From contig NZ_AUBX01000010.1 of assembly GCF_000429465.1 (NCBI RefSeq), positions 124,001-188,000 on the forward strand: a stretch of 64,000 nucleotides of DNA, written 5' to 3'. Position numbers and translations under genes: made by a program. The DNA is from Algoriphagus vanfongensis DSM 17529. Lineage in GTDB: Bacteria > Bacteroidota > Bacteroidia > Cytophagales > Cyclobacteriaceae. Under the pieces are notes generated by a model. It was not told the DNA's origin, did not search any database, and worked only from the letters and a program-made list of their open reading frames with translations. Shown here one piece after another: positions 27,698-34,828 of this stretch (position 1 is the stretch's first letter; each line of letters begins with the position of its first letter).

Positions 27698-29038
27698 TTA
27701 GAGTGCCAAATCCAGTGTTCCTAGTGCATATTTCATCAAGACATCTTGAAAAAACAAGGTGTAAACTGCTTGGGCTTGATCTGCTTGAGAAGCCACGAAT
27801 TGTTGATTGGCCGTAGCCAAATCAACAAAATTGGACAAGCCAAGTCTAAACCTTTCCTGAATAGCATTCTTAGCTTCTGTGGCAGCCTTCACCTGCACCT
27901 GAGAGTTGAATTCCTTGCGAACTGCCGCTTGATAATTTTGCTGGGCTAGCTTTACTTCCTGAAAAACCTTTCGGTCGATAGATTTTTCCTGTAAAATCTG
28001 ATTGTTATAAACCGCCTTGGCTCTGGCTACATCCAGTCGAGTCTGAAAATTTGTGAAAATCGGAATCGTCAATCCGACCCCTAGCACATTCTGAGGATAA
28101 ATCTCCCAAAACTGGTTTTGAAACGTCTCCTCTACCAGGGAAGTGTAGTAGGAATTGTAATTATAAAAAGCACTGATTCTCGGAAAATACATCGCTTTGA
28201 TGGCCTGCATGTCTTTCTTATAAGAAGTTTTCAAAAGCTGTTGCTGAGCTTTATCCGATCGGTTCATTTCAGCTATCTCAAACAATTCACTCAATTCATA
28301 ATCCTGAAATTCTCTCGTCCCAGAATTGGTATTCACAGCCTCCAAAACAGGGATGACTCCTACTTCCAATTGTAAATACTCAGCTAGGAGCCACAAGTCA
28401 TTTTCCAAGGCAATCTCTGCATCCACCTTGACCGACTCCACCCGTGCTACTTCTGACTGCTGATTGTACAGGTCAGAAACAGTTCTCAATCCTGCATCCA
28501 CAAATCCTTCGATTTGCCGGAGAACTTCCTTCTGGTTTTGAAGGTTTTCATCCGATATCCGAAGCAGCTCTTGATCTAATAAGACTTGCAAATAGCGCTG
28601 TGCCACATCAAAAATCACTTGCTGTCTGGCCCGCTCCATTCCTTTGGAACCTGCCTGAAAAGCCAAATTGGCAGATTGCGTATCCAAAATTCTTCTTCCA
28701 GAATTGAAAACTGGAACACTTACATTCAAATTAGCCGATACTGTTTTATTGGTCACATTGGTGACCACAATCTGATCTTCGACCAGCTGAGACTGCTGAC
28801 CTTTTAATTGACTGAAATTTGAGCTCAATCCTATGCTGGGAAGATGAGACATTAAAGCTACTTGCTTTTCTTTCTTGAGCACTTCCATATTGTTTTCCTG
28901 GATTCTATAGTCCAGATTTGCCTGAAGCCCCAACTCCACAGCTTGTCGGAAATCCAGCCTTAAGGTATCCTGAGCATACCCACCCAAGCAGAAAATCATC
29001 CCCAGCCCCAAGGCCAGAATCAATTTATATTTTCTCAT
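27698..29038 (-). CDS. TolC family outer-membrane efflux protein
   Basis: A 446-residue protein with a signal peptide (residues 1-23, ending GGYA-Q) and two OEP repeats of long helices, e.g. LRLDFRQAVELGLQANLDYRI at the N-terminus and AVRKEFNSQVQVKAATEAKN with FRLGLSNFVDLATANQQF near the end, as in TolC. It forms the trimeric channel through the outer membrane. It overlaps the ATPase gene by 14 bp (ATG at 29038) and belongs to one unit with permease 1 and the ATPase. No membrane-fusion protein, which TolC normally needs, is found in the window. Confidence 0.88.
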   Translation of the reverse strand: MRKYKLILALGLGMIFCLGGYAQDTLRLDFRQAVELGLQANLDYRIQENNMEVLKKEKQVALMSHLPSIGLSSNFSQLKGQQSQLVEDQIVVTNVTNKTVSANLNVSVPVFNSGRRILDTQSANLAFQAGSKGMERARQQVIFDVAQRYLQVLLDQELLRISDENLQNQKEVLRQIEGFVDAGLRTVSDLYNQQSEVARVESVKVDAEIALENDLWLLAEYLQLEVGVIPVLEAVNTNSGTREFQDYELSELFEIAEMNRSDKAQQQLLKTSYKKDMQAIKAMYFPRISAFYNYNSYYTSLVEETFQNQFWEIYPQNVLGVGLTIPIFTNFQTRLDVARAKAVYNNQILQEKSIDRKVFQEVKLAQQNYQAAVRKEFNSQVQVKAATEAKNAIQERFRLGLSNFVDLATANQQFVASQADQAQAVYTLFFQDVLMKYALGTLDLAL

Positions 29039-29699
29039 CACTTTCTATTCTACCGTCCAATAAATTAATTAAGCGAGTACCATAATCAGCATTTTCACGG
29101 GCATGAGTAGCCTGTATGATGGTGGTGCCCTCTTGATGAAGTTCCTGAAATACCTCCATGATTTCCTTAGCTTGTCCGGAATGCAAATTGCCAGTAGGCT
29201 CATCCGCCAACAGTAATCTTGGCCGACCTGCAATAGCCCTCGCTATCCCTACCAGCTGCTGCTGTCCTCCGGAAAGCTGGGCGGGAAACAGGTCCTTTTT
29301 GGCTACCATATTGAATCGATCCAGTAAATCTGCGATGATACTTTTGCGCTCAGCAGAAGCTACTTTGCGATACAAAAGCGGAGTTTCTATGTTTTCATAC
29401 ACCGTCAATTCGTCGATCAGATGATAGGCTTGGAAGATATACCCAAATTCAGACTTGTGAAGTGAGGATCTTTCTCGCTCTTTCATCGTCCGGATATTTT
29501 TATTTCCAAATAAATACTCTCCGTCATAGTCTTCATCCAATAATCCCAGGATATTCAATAGTGTAGATTTACCGGCTCCACTGGGTCCCATCAGAGTAAG
29601 AAACTCCCCCTCCTGAATAGTCAGGTTTATTCCTTTCAGGATAAATATCCTCTGGAATCTAGACTCGATGTATTTATCGATTTCTTTAAGTTGAATCAT
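29025..29699 (-). CDS. ABC transporter ATP-binding protein (MacB/LolD type), the only one of the array
   Basis: A 224-residue ATPase. Walker A is GPSGAGKSTLL (about 38-48), Q-loop IFQAYHLIDELTVYEN, signature LSGGQQQLVGIARAIA, Walker B RLLLADEPTGN and H-loop QATHARE. It would power one or several FtsX-type permeases of the array from the cytoplasm. Two residues differ from the family norm: the base after LSGGQQQ is Leu, not Arg, and the D-loop reads GNLHS where GNLDS is usual. The Walker B Glu is kept, so it is probably active. It starts 30 bp after the stop of permease 1 and overlaps the TolC gene. Confidence 0.92.
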   Translation of the reverse strand: MIQLKEIDKYIESRFQRIFILKGINLTIQEGEFLTLMGPSGAGKSTLLNILGLLDEDYDGEYLFGNKNIRTMKERERSSLHKSEFGYIFQAYHLIDELTVYENIETPLLYRKVASAERKSIIADLLDRFNMVAKKDLFPAQLSGGQQQLVGIARAIAGRPRLLLADEPTGNLHSGQAKEIMEVFQELHQEGTTIIQATHARENADYGTRLINLLDGRIESDEKI

Positions 29700-29729
29700 G
29701 AAATAATGATGTATATAAGAATGTGTTGA

Positions 29730-32132
29730 TTAATCAGATTTAAGTGTTTTGGCAGGATTGAGTGAGTATACTTTCCAGCTTCTATAGCCAATCGTGAGCA
29801 TCGCAAGAAGAAATACCAAGCCAATGGCCAAGATAAAAGGCCAGAAATTGAGAGAAATACGATTGGCAAAATCAGCTATCCAAGCCTGGAAAAACCAAAC
29901 ACCAAAACCAATAGAAAATACAGATGCTATCCCTAGTAATTTGAGGAAATCTCCAGCCAAAACAGAGAGCACGTTTTGTTGAGTGGCCCCGAGTACTTTG
30001 CGAATCCCTATCTCCCGAGTTCTCCGCATCGCCACATAGCTCACCAGCCCAAATAGTCCCATACAGGCAATAAAAATGGCTATTGCAGAGAATATCCCAA
30101 AGATAAGTCCTGCTTTTTGTTCAGATCTATACAACTGATCATAGGCCTGATCCACAAAGACAGGGTTGAAAGGCCGGTCTGAAAGCATGCGGTCCCATAT
30201 TCCTTCCAAGGTAGCCAAATGAGCCGAAGGGTTTCCCGCCGGCAATTTGATCAAGAGCACATTGGACTGGTCAGGATCGTTGAAAATCACCAGAGGGCCA
30301 AGCTCATGGTGGAGTGAGTTAAAATAAAAGTCTTTGACCACTCCTTTGATGACAGAGTTTTCAGAAAATCCCATATTTACTACTTTCCCAATAGCCTCCT
30401 CAGAAGACCAGCCTAACTGCTGGACTGCCGCTTCATTCATCAAGATAGGATTTCGGGAATGTTCATCTTCCAATTCTGCACGAGTAGGATCTGCTTCTGA
30501 GAAATTTTCTCCAGCCACTAGGTCCAGTTGAATCGTTTCCAAAATATCAGGATCTACTGAGTAGCCAGTGATCATCAATTCTTTTTGATTGTCTCCTCCT
30601 GGGAACACCTTGTAACCGGCTTTGATATGAATCGGCATATCTGCAGCTCTGGCTACCGAAATGGCTGCTCCAGATCGTAGCATCTCCCCTTTGAGCGTTT
30701 CCATAGAGTTTCGCATGGAGTAATGATAATTCACAGCAATAATTTGCTCTTTTTCATACCCCAAACTCACATCCTGCATGTAATCCAGTTGGTTTTTGAC
30801 TATCAAAGTAGCCATCAACAATCCGATCGAAACAAAAAACTGAAACATAACAAGAGATTTTCTCACCCATGCACCACCCCCCATTTTTGTCTTATTGGTC
30901 AGAGCCTTGATAGGCTGCATGCCGGACAAAATCACCGAAGGATACATGCCCGCCAGAAGCCCGACCACAGCGACAAAAACGAGCATCGCCAGAATTCCCA
31001 ATGGTGTGGCAAACAAATCCAGATTCAGCGGGACACCCGAAATCTCCTTGAATTTTGGTACGATCAGATTGAGAACCAATATACTCAGTCCTGCAGCACC
31101 CAGAGTCAAAAGCATGGATTCAGAGACAAACTGACCAAAGAGTTGGCTTCTCCCGGCCCCCAAGGTTTTTCTGAGGCCTACTTCTTTGTTTCTCTCTGTA
31201 GCTTCTGCAGTGGCCAGATTTACATAATTGATAATCCCAATCGCCATCAATAGTAATGCGACTACTCCAAAAATGTAAATATACCGGATATCTGAGCCGG
31301 GCTTAATGACATTGAGAGACTGATCTCCCAAGTGAATCTGAGCAACAGGCTGCAAGTAAAAAGCGGTGCTATACCCATATTGAGCAAGTTCCGAACCCAA
31401 GTATTTATCTACAATTTGATCCAGTTTGGAATGGAAGGAAACCGGGTCCACCCCATCTCTGAGCTTGACATAGGTGTAATAGTTGCTCGGCGACCATTCT
31501 GGATCTTTCCCATGCCGATGGGAAAGAAAGGAAGCCAAGAAATCAAATTCCATATGACTATTACTCGGGAAATCCTCCATCACACCACTGACTTGATATT
31601 CCTTCCCGTCCACTTTCAAAGCCTTGCCTACTGCCTGAGTATATCCACCAAAGTACCTGTTGGCAGTACTCGCTGTCAAGACTAGTTGATTAGGCTCTGA
31701 CAAAATTCTAGAAGGATTTCCAGCCAGAATCTGAAAATCAAAAACATCGAAAAAATTTTCATCTGCAAAAGCAAATTTCTTCTCTTCCTGACTTCCTTCG
31801 CCAGCGTCGATCATGACCGAGGAAAATATACTCAGATCAAAAAGCAAAGTACCCTCCTCCACTTCAGGCACCTCGTCTTTCAAGGTAGGAATCAAGCTCG
31901 ACGGAGTAGAAGATACCAGTCTGGATTCACCTTGAGAGACAAATTCTTGATTGATCTTATAAATCCGCTCATGGTCCGCATACATTTTGTCATAGCTCCA
32001 TTCATGCTGGATGTAGAGGCATATTGCCAAAAAACTGACAATAGCGATTGTCAGCCCGAGTAGATTGATCCCGGTGTACAGCTTCCGCTTTCTGAGATTT
32101 CTAAAAGATACTTTCAGGTAATTTTTCCACAT
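29730..32132 (-). CDS. FtsX/MacB-type ABC permease 1
   Basis: An 800-residue MacB-like permease with duplicated architecture: one N-terminal membrane helix (about 19-42), a periplasmic MacB_PCD domain, a three-helix FtsX module (about 285-425), a second periplasmic domain and a second FtsX module (about 675-790). Each FtsX module has the cytoplasmic coupling motif, RNKEVGLRKTLGA and TREIGIRKVLGA. The C-terminus is NPAKTLKSD. Such proteins extrude lipids, peptides or drugs, or act mechanically as in MacB; the substrate is not known. It is the permease next to the ATPase and TolC genes, so this unit could make an exporter. Composite regulatory site A lies upstream. Confidence 0.9.
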   Translation of the reverse strand: MWKNYLKVSFRNLRKRKLYTGINLLGLTIAIVSFLAICLYIQHEWSYDKMYADHERIYKINQEFVSQGESRLVSSTPSSLIPTLKDEVPEVEEGTLLFDLSIFSSVMIDAGEGSQEEKKFAFADENFFDVFDFQILAGNPSRILSEPNQLVLTASTANRYFGGYTQAVGKALKVDGKEYQVSGVMEDFPSNSHMEFDFLASFLSHRHGKDPEWSPSNYYTYVKLRDGVDPVSFHSKLDQIVDKYLGSELAQYGYSTAFYLQPVAQIHLGDQSLNVIKPGSDIRYIYIFGVVALLLMAIGIINYVNLATAEATERNKEVGLRKTLGAGRSQLFGQFVSESMLLTLGAAGLSILVLNLIVPKFKEISGVPLNLDLFATPLGILAMLVFVAVVGLLAGMYPSVILSGMQPIKALTNKTKMGGGAWVRKSLVMFQFFVSIGLLMATLIVKNQLDYMQDVSLGYEKEQIIAVNYHYSMRNSMETLKGEMLRSGAAISVARAADMPIHIKAGYKVFPGGDNQKELMITGYSVDPDILETIQLDLVAGENFSEADPTRAELEDEHSRNPILMNEAAVQQLGWSSEEAIGKVVNMGFSENSVIKGVVKDFYFNSLHHELGPLVIFNDPDQSNVLLIKLPAGNPSAHLATLEGIWDRMLSDRPFNPVFVDQAYDQLYRSEQKAGLIFGIFSAIAIFIACMGLFGLVSYVAMRRTREIGIRKVLGATQQNVLSVLAGDFLKLLGIASVFSIGFGVWFFQAWIADFANRISLNFWPFILAIGLVFLLAMLTIGYRSWKVYSLNPAKTLKSD

Positions 32133-32223
32133 GAGTCAAAAGTTTTAAAGTTGAAAGGTAGGAAGGTCGCAAGGTTTAAAGGTCATATTCGACATCCCAC
32201 ACCCAACTTTGCACATCATTGAC

Positions 32224-32240
32224 TTTCTACTTTTATGCCA
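32224..32240 (-). promoter_or_regulatory. TGGCAT promoter-like element of the permease 1 unit
   Basis: On the minus strand TGGCAT begins at 32240 and continues AAAAGTAGAAA. It is nearly identical to the element before the DUF4097 gene (16 of 17 bases) and lies 62 bp downstream of half-site element A, about 105 bp before the permease 1 ATG. TGGCAY is the -24 box of sigma-54 promoters; the -12 position (TAGAA) is a poor match. Confidence 0.5.
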
Positions 32241-32243
32241 TAA

Positions 32244-32278
32244 AAAAATGCCTCCAGAATAGCTCCAGAGGCATTTTT
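32244..32278 (-). terminator. Terminator of the DUF1080-Gfo operon
   Basis: AAAAATGCCTC (32244-32254) pairs with GAGGCATTTTT (32268-32278). On the minus strand the hairpin ends in T7. It lies between half-site element A and the TGGCAT element, so transcription from upstream would stop before permease 1. Confidence 0.8.
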
Positions 32279-32302
32279 ACAGGTTTTTCTATTTCTCCCA
32301 CT

Positions 32303-32328
32303 CGAACATTTTTGTTCGCCAGCGAACA
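32303..32328 (-). promoter_or_regulatory. Triple half-site regulatory element A
   Basis: Three 6-bp half-sites in alternating orientation, each starting 10 bp after the last: CGAACA (32303), TGTTCG (32313), CGAACA (32323), separated by 4 bp. The 3' pair, with flanks, makes a perfect 10-bp inverted repeat around two bases. It lies 62 bp from the TGGCAT element at 32235-32240. This is the cleanest of three copies (others at 43628 and 59300). Confidence 0.7.
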
Positions 32329-32468
32329 AAACAGTGGTCAGTTGGAAGTGATCAGTATTCAGCAATGCCGAATAGGATTAGAGTTTAGACCAAAACAATT
32401 CTGTGATAGATCTTTTTATTAAAATTCCCTAGTCTAGCATCTTGTGTCTTAAGTCTACTATCCTGAGA

Positions 32469-33818
32469 CTAGAACTTTCTATACTTCCCTTTTAGATATT
32501 GATTGGCTTCTTTTTCCTCAAACTTCGCCTTTTTGGCATCCCAATGCAGGGTTTGATTCGGGAAACGTCCGGCAATCACACCCAGAAGAATCGTCTCGGT
32601 CAGTCGAGAAGCATACGAGAATGGAGCGCTACATTCGTCCTTGCCCAGAATAGCATCCACGAATTGATGGTAGTGCTTTTTACTTTCTCCTTCGTAATCC
32701 TTGACAGGTTTACCCAAGTTGAATTTTTCGATATCCATTTCCTGATACTTACCATCTACTATCAGTCTAGGCAACTGCTGGAAATGCGGAAGCAACAAGC
32801 GTCCTTTTTCACCCATAAACATCGCTCCCTGATCCGGTAGTTGTTCACCGTTTGGCAATTTCAAATCCTCATGGTCAGCAGGTGCTCCTGGGCCATCGTA
32901 CCATACCCACTTCAATGTCTCTGCGGTATAAGGAGTAGATGGAAACTCATACGTCACTGTATTGTGCTCTGGAAATCCATAGCCAGTTGGCTGTCTACAC
33001 TCATTGATAATCGTACGAGGAACATCCAACTGTAGGGCATTGTATGGGGTATCAAAAATATGCACTCCCATATCGCCTAGAGTACCACATCCGAAATCCA
33101 AAACTTTTCTCCAGTTGCCAGGGTGATATTCACCCTCCTTGTAAGGACGCTCTGGAGCTGTGCCTAGCCATAGATCCCAATCCAAATTAGCCGGAACAGG
33201 ATCACTTCCTACAGGCGCTGGAGCATCTGTTCCCCAGTTTTTGGGAGACCAAGCACGCACTGTGTGAACTTTGCCAATAATTCCATCCTGAATCAACAAG
33301 GTCGCCAGCTTGTAATCATAAAAAGAGTGAACCTGAATTCCCATCTGGGTAATCAAGCCTTTCTTTTCTGCTACTTTGTTCATCTCTCTAGCTTCTGATA
33401 CATGATGAGTCAGAGGCTTTTGACAATACACGGGCTTGTCCATATTCATAGCCATCAAGGAAGCAGGCGCATGGGTATGATCTGGTGTCGATACGACTAC
33501 CGCATCGATCTCGTCTTCCATGTCTTTGAGCATTTCCCGATAGTCTGCGTAGGTTTTGGCATTTGGGAAAAGCGCCTCAGCTTTGGCCATCATAGCTGCA
33601 TCCACATCGCAAAGAGCGACTACGTCTACTGCATCGTGCGATGCAATGGCATTCAGATCAGCCATTCCCATCATCCCCAAACCAATATGGGCTGTTCTTA
33701 CTCTTCCGTTAGCTTTGGCTTTGGCCAAAAGTGTGGGAGCCAATGTAATCCCCAAAGCTCCTAGGCCGGTTTTCTTGATAAAATCTCTCCGGTCTATCAC
33801 CTGAAACTTCTCTTTCAT
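32469..33818 (-). CDS. Secreted Gfo/Idh/MocA family oxidoreductase
   Basis: A 449-residue NAD(P)-dependent oxidoreductase with a twin-arginine export signal (RRDFIKKTGLGALG, residues about 9-22), so it is exported folded, probably with its cofactor. After the signal comes the Rossmann motif AHIGLGMMGMADLN and the substrate-side motif YCQKPLTHHVSEA, in which Gln replaces the usual Glu of EKP. Exported members occur in Bacteroidota for metabolism of sugars and inositol derivatives; with DUF1080 they can belong to 3-keto-sugar pathways. The ATG at 33818 is preferred to a TTG upstream. It is 20 bp after the DUF1080 gene. Confidence 0.85.
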   Translation of the reverse strand: MKEKFQVIDRRDFIKKTGLGALGITLAPTLLAKAKANGRVRTAHIGLGMMGMADLNAIASHDAVDVVALCDVDAAMMAKAEALFPNAKTYADYREMLKDMEDEIDAVVVSTPDHTHAPASLMAMNMDKPVYCQKPLTHHVSEAREMNKVAEKKGLITQMGIQVHSFYDYKLATLLIQDGIIGKVHTVRAWSPKNWGTDAPAPVGSDPVPANLDWDLWLGTAPERPYKEGEYHPGNWRKVLDFGCGTLGDMGVHIFDTPYNALQLDVPRTIINECRQPTGYGFPEHNTVTYEFPSTPYTAETLKWVWYDGPGAPADHEDLKLPNGEQLPDQGAMFMGEKGRLLLPHFQQLPRLIVDGKYQEMDIEKFNLGKPVKDYEGESKKHYHQFVDAILGKDECSAPFSYASRLTETILLGVIAGRFPNQTLHWDAKKAKFEEKEANQYLKGKYRKF

Positions 33819-33838
33819 TGTATTTATAGATTTAATTG

Positions 33839-34510
33839 TCAATTAGTCAATTCTTTGATTCGGATGTTGCGAAAATGAACCACATCTCCGTGTCCCAAAA
33901 AGCCAATATGCCCACTGGGTCGCTGCAATCCCGGATGATCTTTGCCATCCAAAGTGCCATTTTTTGAAGCTTCCAGATAGTCGCCTACTAGGATAGTTTC
34001 CCCATTGAGGATGATTTTGATTTTGGGATGCTGCACGACGACCTCCTGTACATTCCATTCACCCACTGGCTTCAGATAGCCTCTCTTGGAAGGTATCACT
34101 CCATACACAGACCCATGATATTGATATTCATGAAGTGTCGCATACTTCTCTGCCGTATTATCCAAGATCTGAAGTTCCTTGCCCACATAGGCAGCATCTC
34201 CTTCCAGTGGTGCGTGGATCCCCAAGCCATTGTTTGCTCCAGGAGTCAATTGAAATTCAAAACGCAGTACAAAATCACCGTACTCCTTTTCAGTATAGAG
34301 GTTTCCTCCGCCTTTTCCCTGAGGATCTATGATGATCATGCCCCCCTCAGCCCGATAGGAAGTCTTATTTCCCACCCAGCCATCTAGAGATTTTCCATCA
34401 AACAAGGAGGTGAAACCCGCTTCTGTTCCAGAACTTTGAGCTTTTAAAGAAGCGCCTGACAGCAGGATAAAAAAGAATGCAAAAGCCACTTTTCTAAAAG
34501 GATGTAGCAT
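33839..34510 (-). CDS. Secreted DUF1080 domain protein (3-keto-disaccharide hydrolase-like)
   Basis: A 223-residue protein with a signal peptide (residues 1-24, ending SLKA-Q) and a single DUF1080 domain, a concanavalin-like jelly roll: FTSLFDGKSLDGWVGN at the start, GDFVLRFEFQLTPGANNGLGIHAP, and GHIGFLGHGDVVHFRNIRIKEL at the end are all typical. Members have been shown to hydrolyse or lyse 3-keto-glycosides, often with Gfo/Idh/MocA partners as here. It is the first gene of a two-gene unit and shares no obvious function with the permeases around it. It may interrupt the array. Confidence 0.85.
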   Translation of the reverse strand: MLHPFRKVAFAFFFILLSGASLKAQSSGTEAGFTSLFDGKSLDGWVGNKTSYRAEGGMIIIDPQGKGGGNLYTEKEYGDFVLRFEFQLTPGANNGLGIHAPLEGDAAYVGKELQILDNTAEKYATLHEYQYHGSVYGVIPSKRGYLKPVGEWNVQEVVVQHPKIKIILNGETILVGDYLEASKNGTLDGKDHPGLQRPSGHIGFLGHGDVVHFRNIRIKELTN

Positions 34511-34828
34511 AGATTATTTCAGTTAGAAAGCAAAAACCAGATACTTGAGTTGACAAATTAAGCTTTCACAGTGAAAAACCATACAAATCACTTTATAAAA
34601 AATTTTATTTACTCCACCAGCGGTTCTTTTATTTTTTCATAAAACTACATCAAAGGAAAGATGTGGAAAAACGCAAGGGTATTTCTGGCAGCTCAAAACC
34701 CACAATTCTTCAAATTACTTCCCTTTGAAACCAGGAATGACTTGTCACTGCAATTCTCATAAAACAGGAACCTGCTAGCATGTTCCATTCATCCTTACTC
34801 TTTATTGGGAGGCTTATCAAATCTAGAC
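34511..34828. other. Intergenic region between permease 2 and the DUF1080 gene
   Basis: 318 bp. Apart from the hairpin at 34767-34786, which may end the permease 2 transcript, only AT-rich sequence that should contain the DUF1080 promoter was seen. No copy of the triple half-site or of the leader cassettes is present. Confidence 0.55.
34767..34786 (-). terminator. Probable terminator after permease 2
   Basis: GGAAC (34767-34771) pairs with GTTCC (34782-34786), enclosing the palindrome TGCTAGCA with one C/T mismatch on each side. On the minus strand it is followed by TGTTTTA. An operator role is possible. Confidence 0.45.

Larger units (their letters stand above)
32133..32468. other. Intergenic region upstream of permease 1
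   Basis: 336 bp between the Gfo/Idh/MocA stop and permease 1. Going down the minus strand it holds a phrase repeat (about 32430-32468), the triple half-site (32303-32328), the Gfo terminator (32244-32278), the TGGCAT element (32235-32240) and a degenerate AAAGTTGAAAGGT-type leader (32145-32185). No TANNTTTG box in sense was found. The tail at 32340-32400 shows nothing recognisable. Confidence 0.6.

Noticed and set aside
30723..31253. Long open frames on the plus strand opposite the permeases, such as this one and 55971-56333
   Set aside because: They are antisense to conserved coding sequence, with no family resemblance, and codons follow the permease frame.
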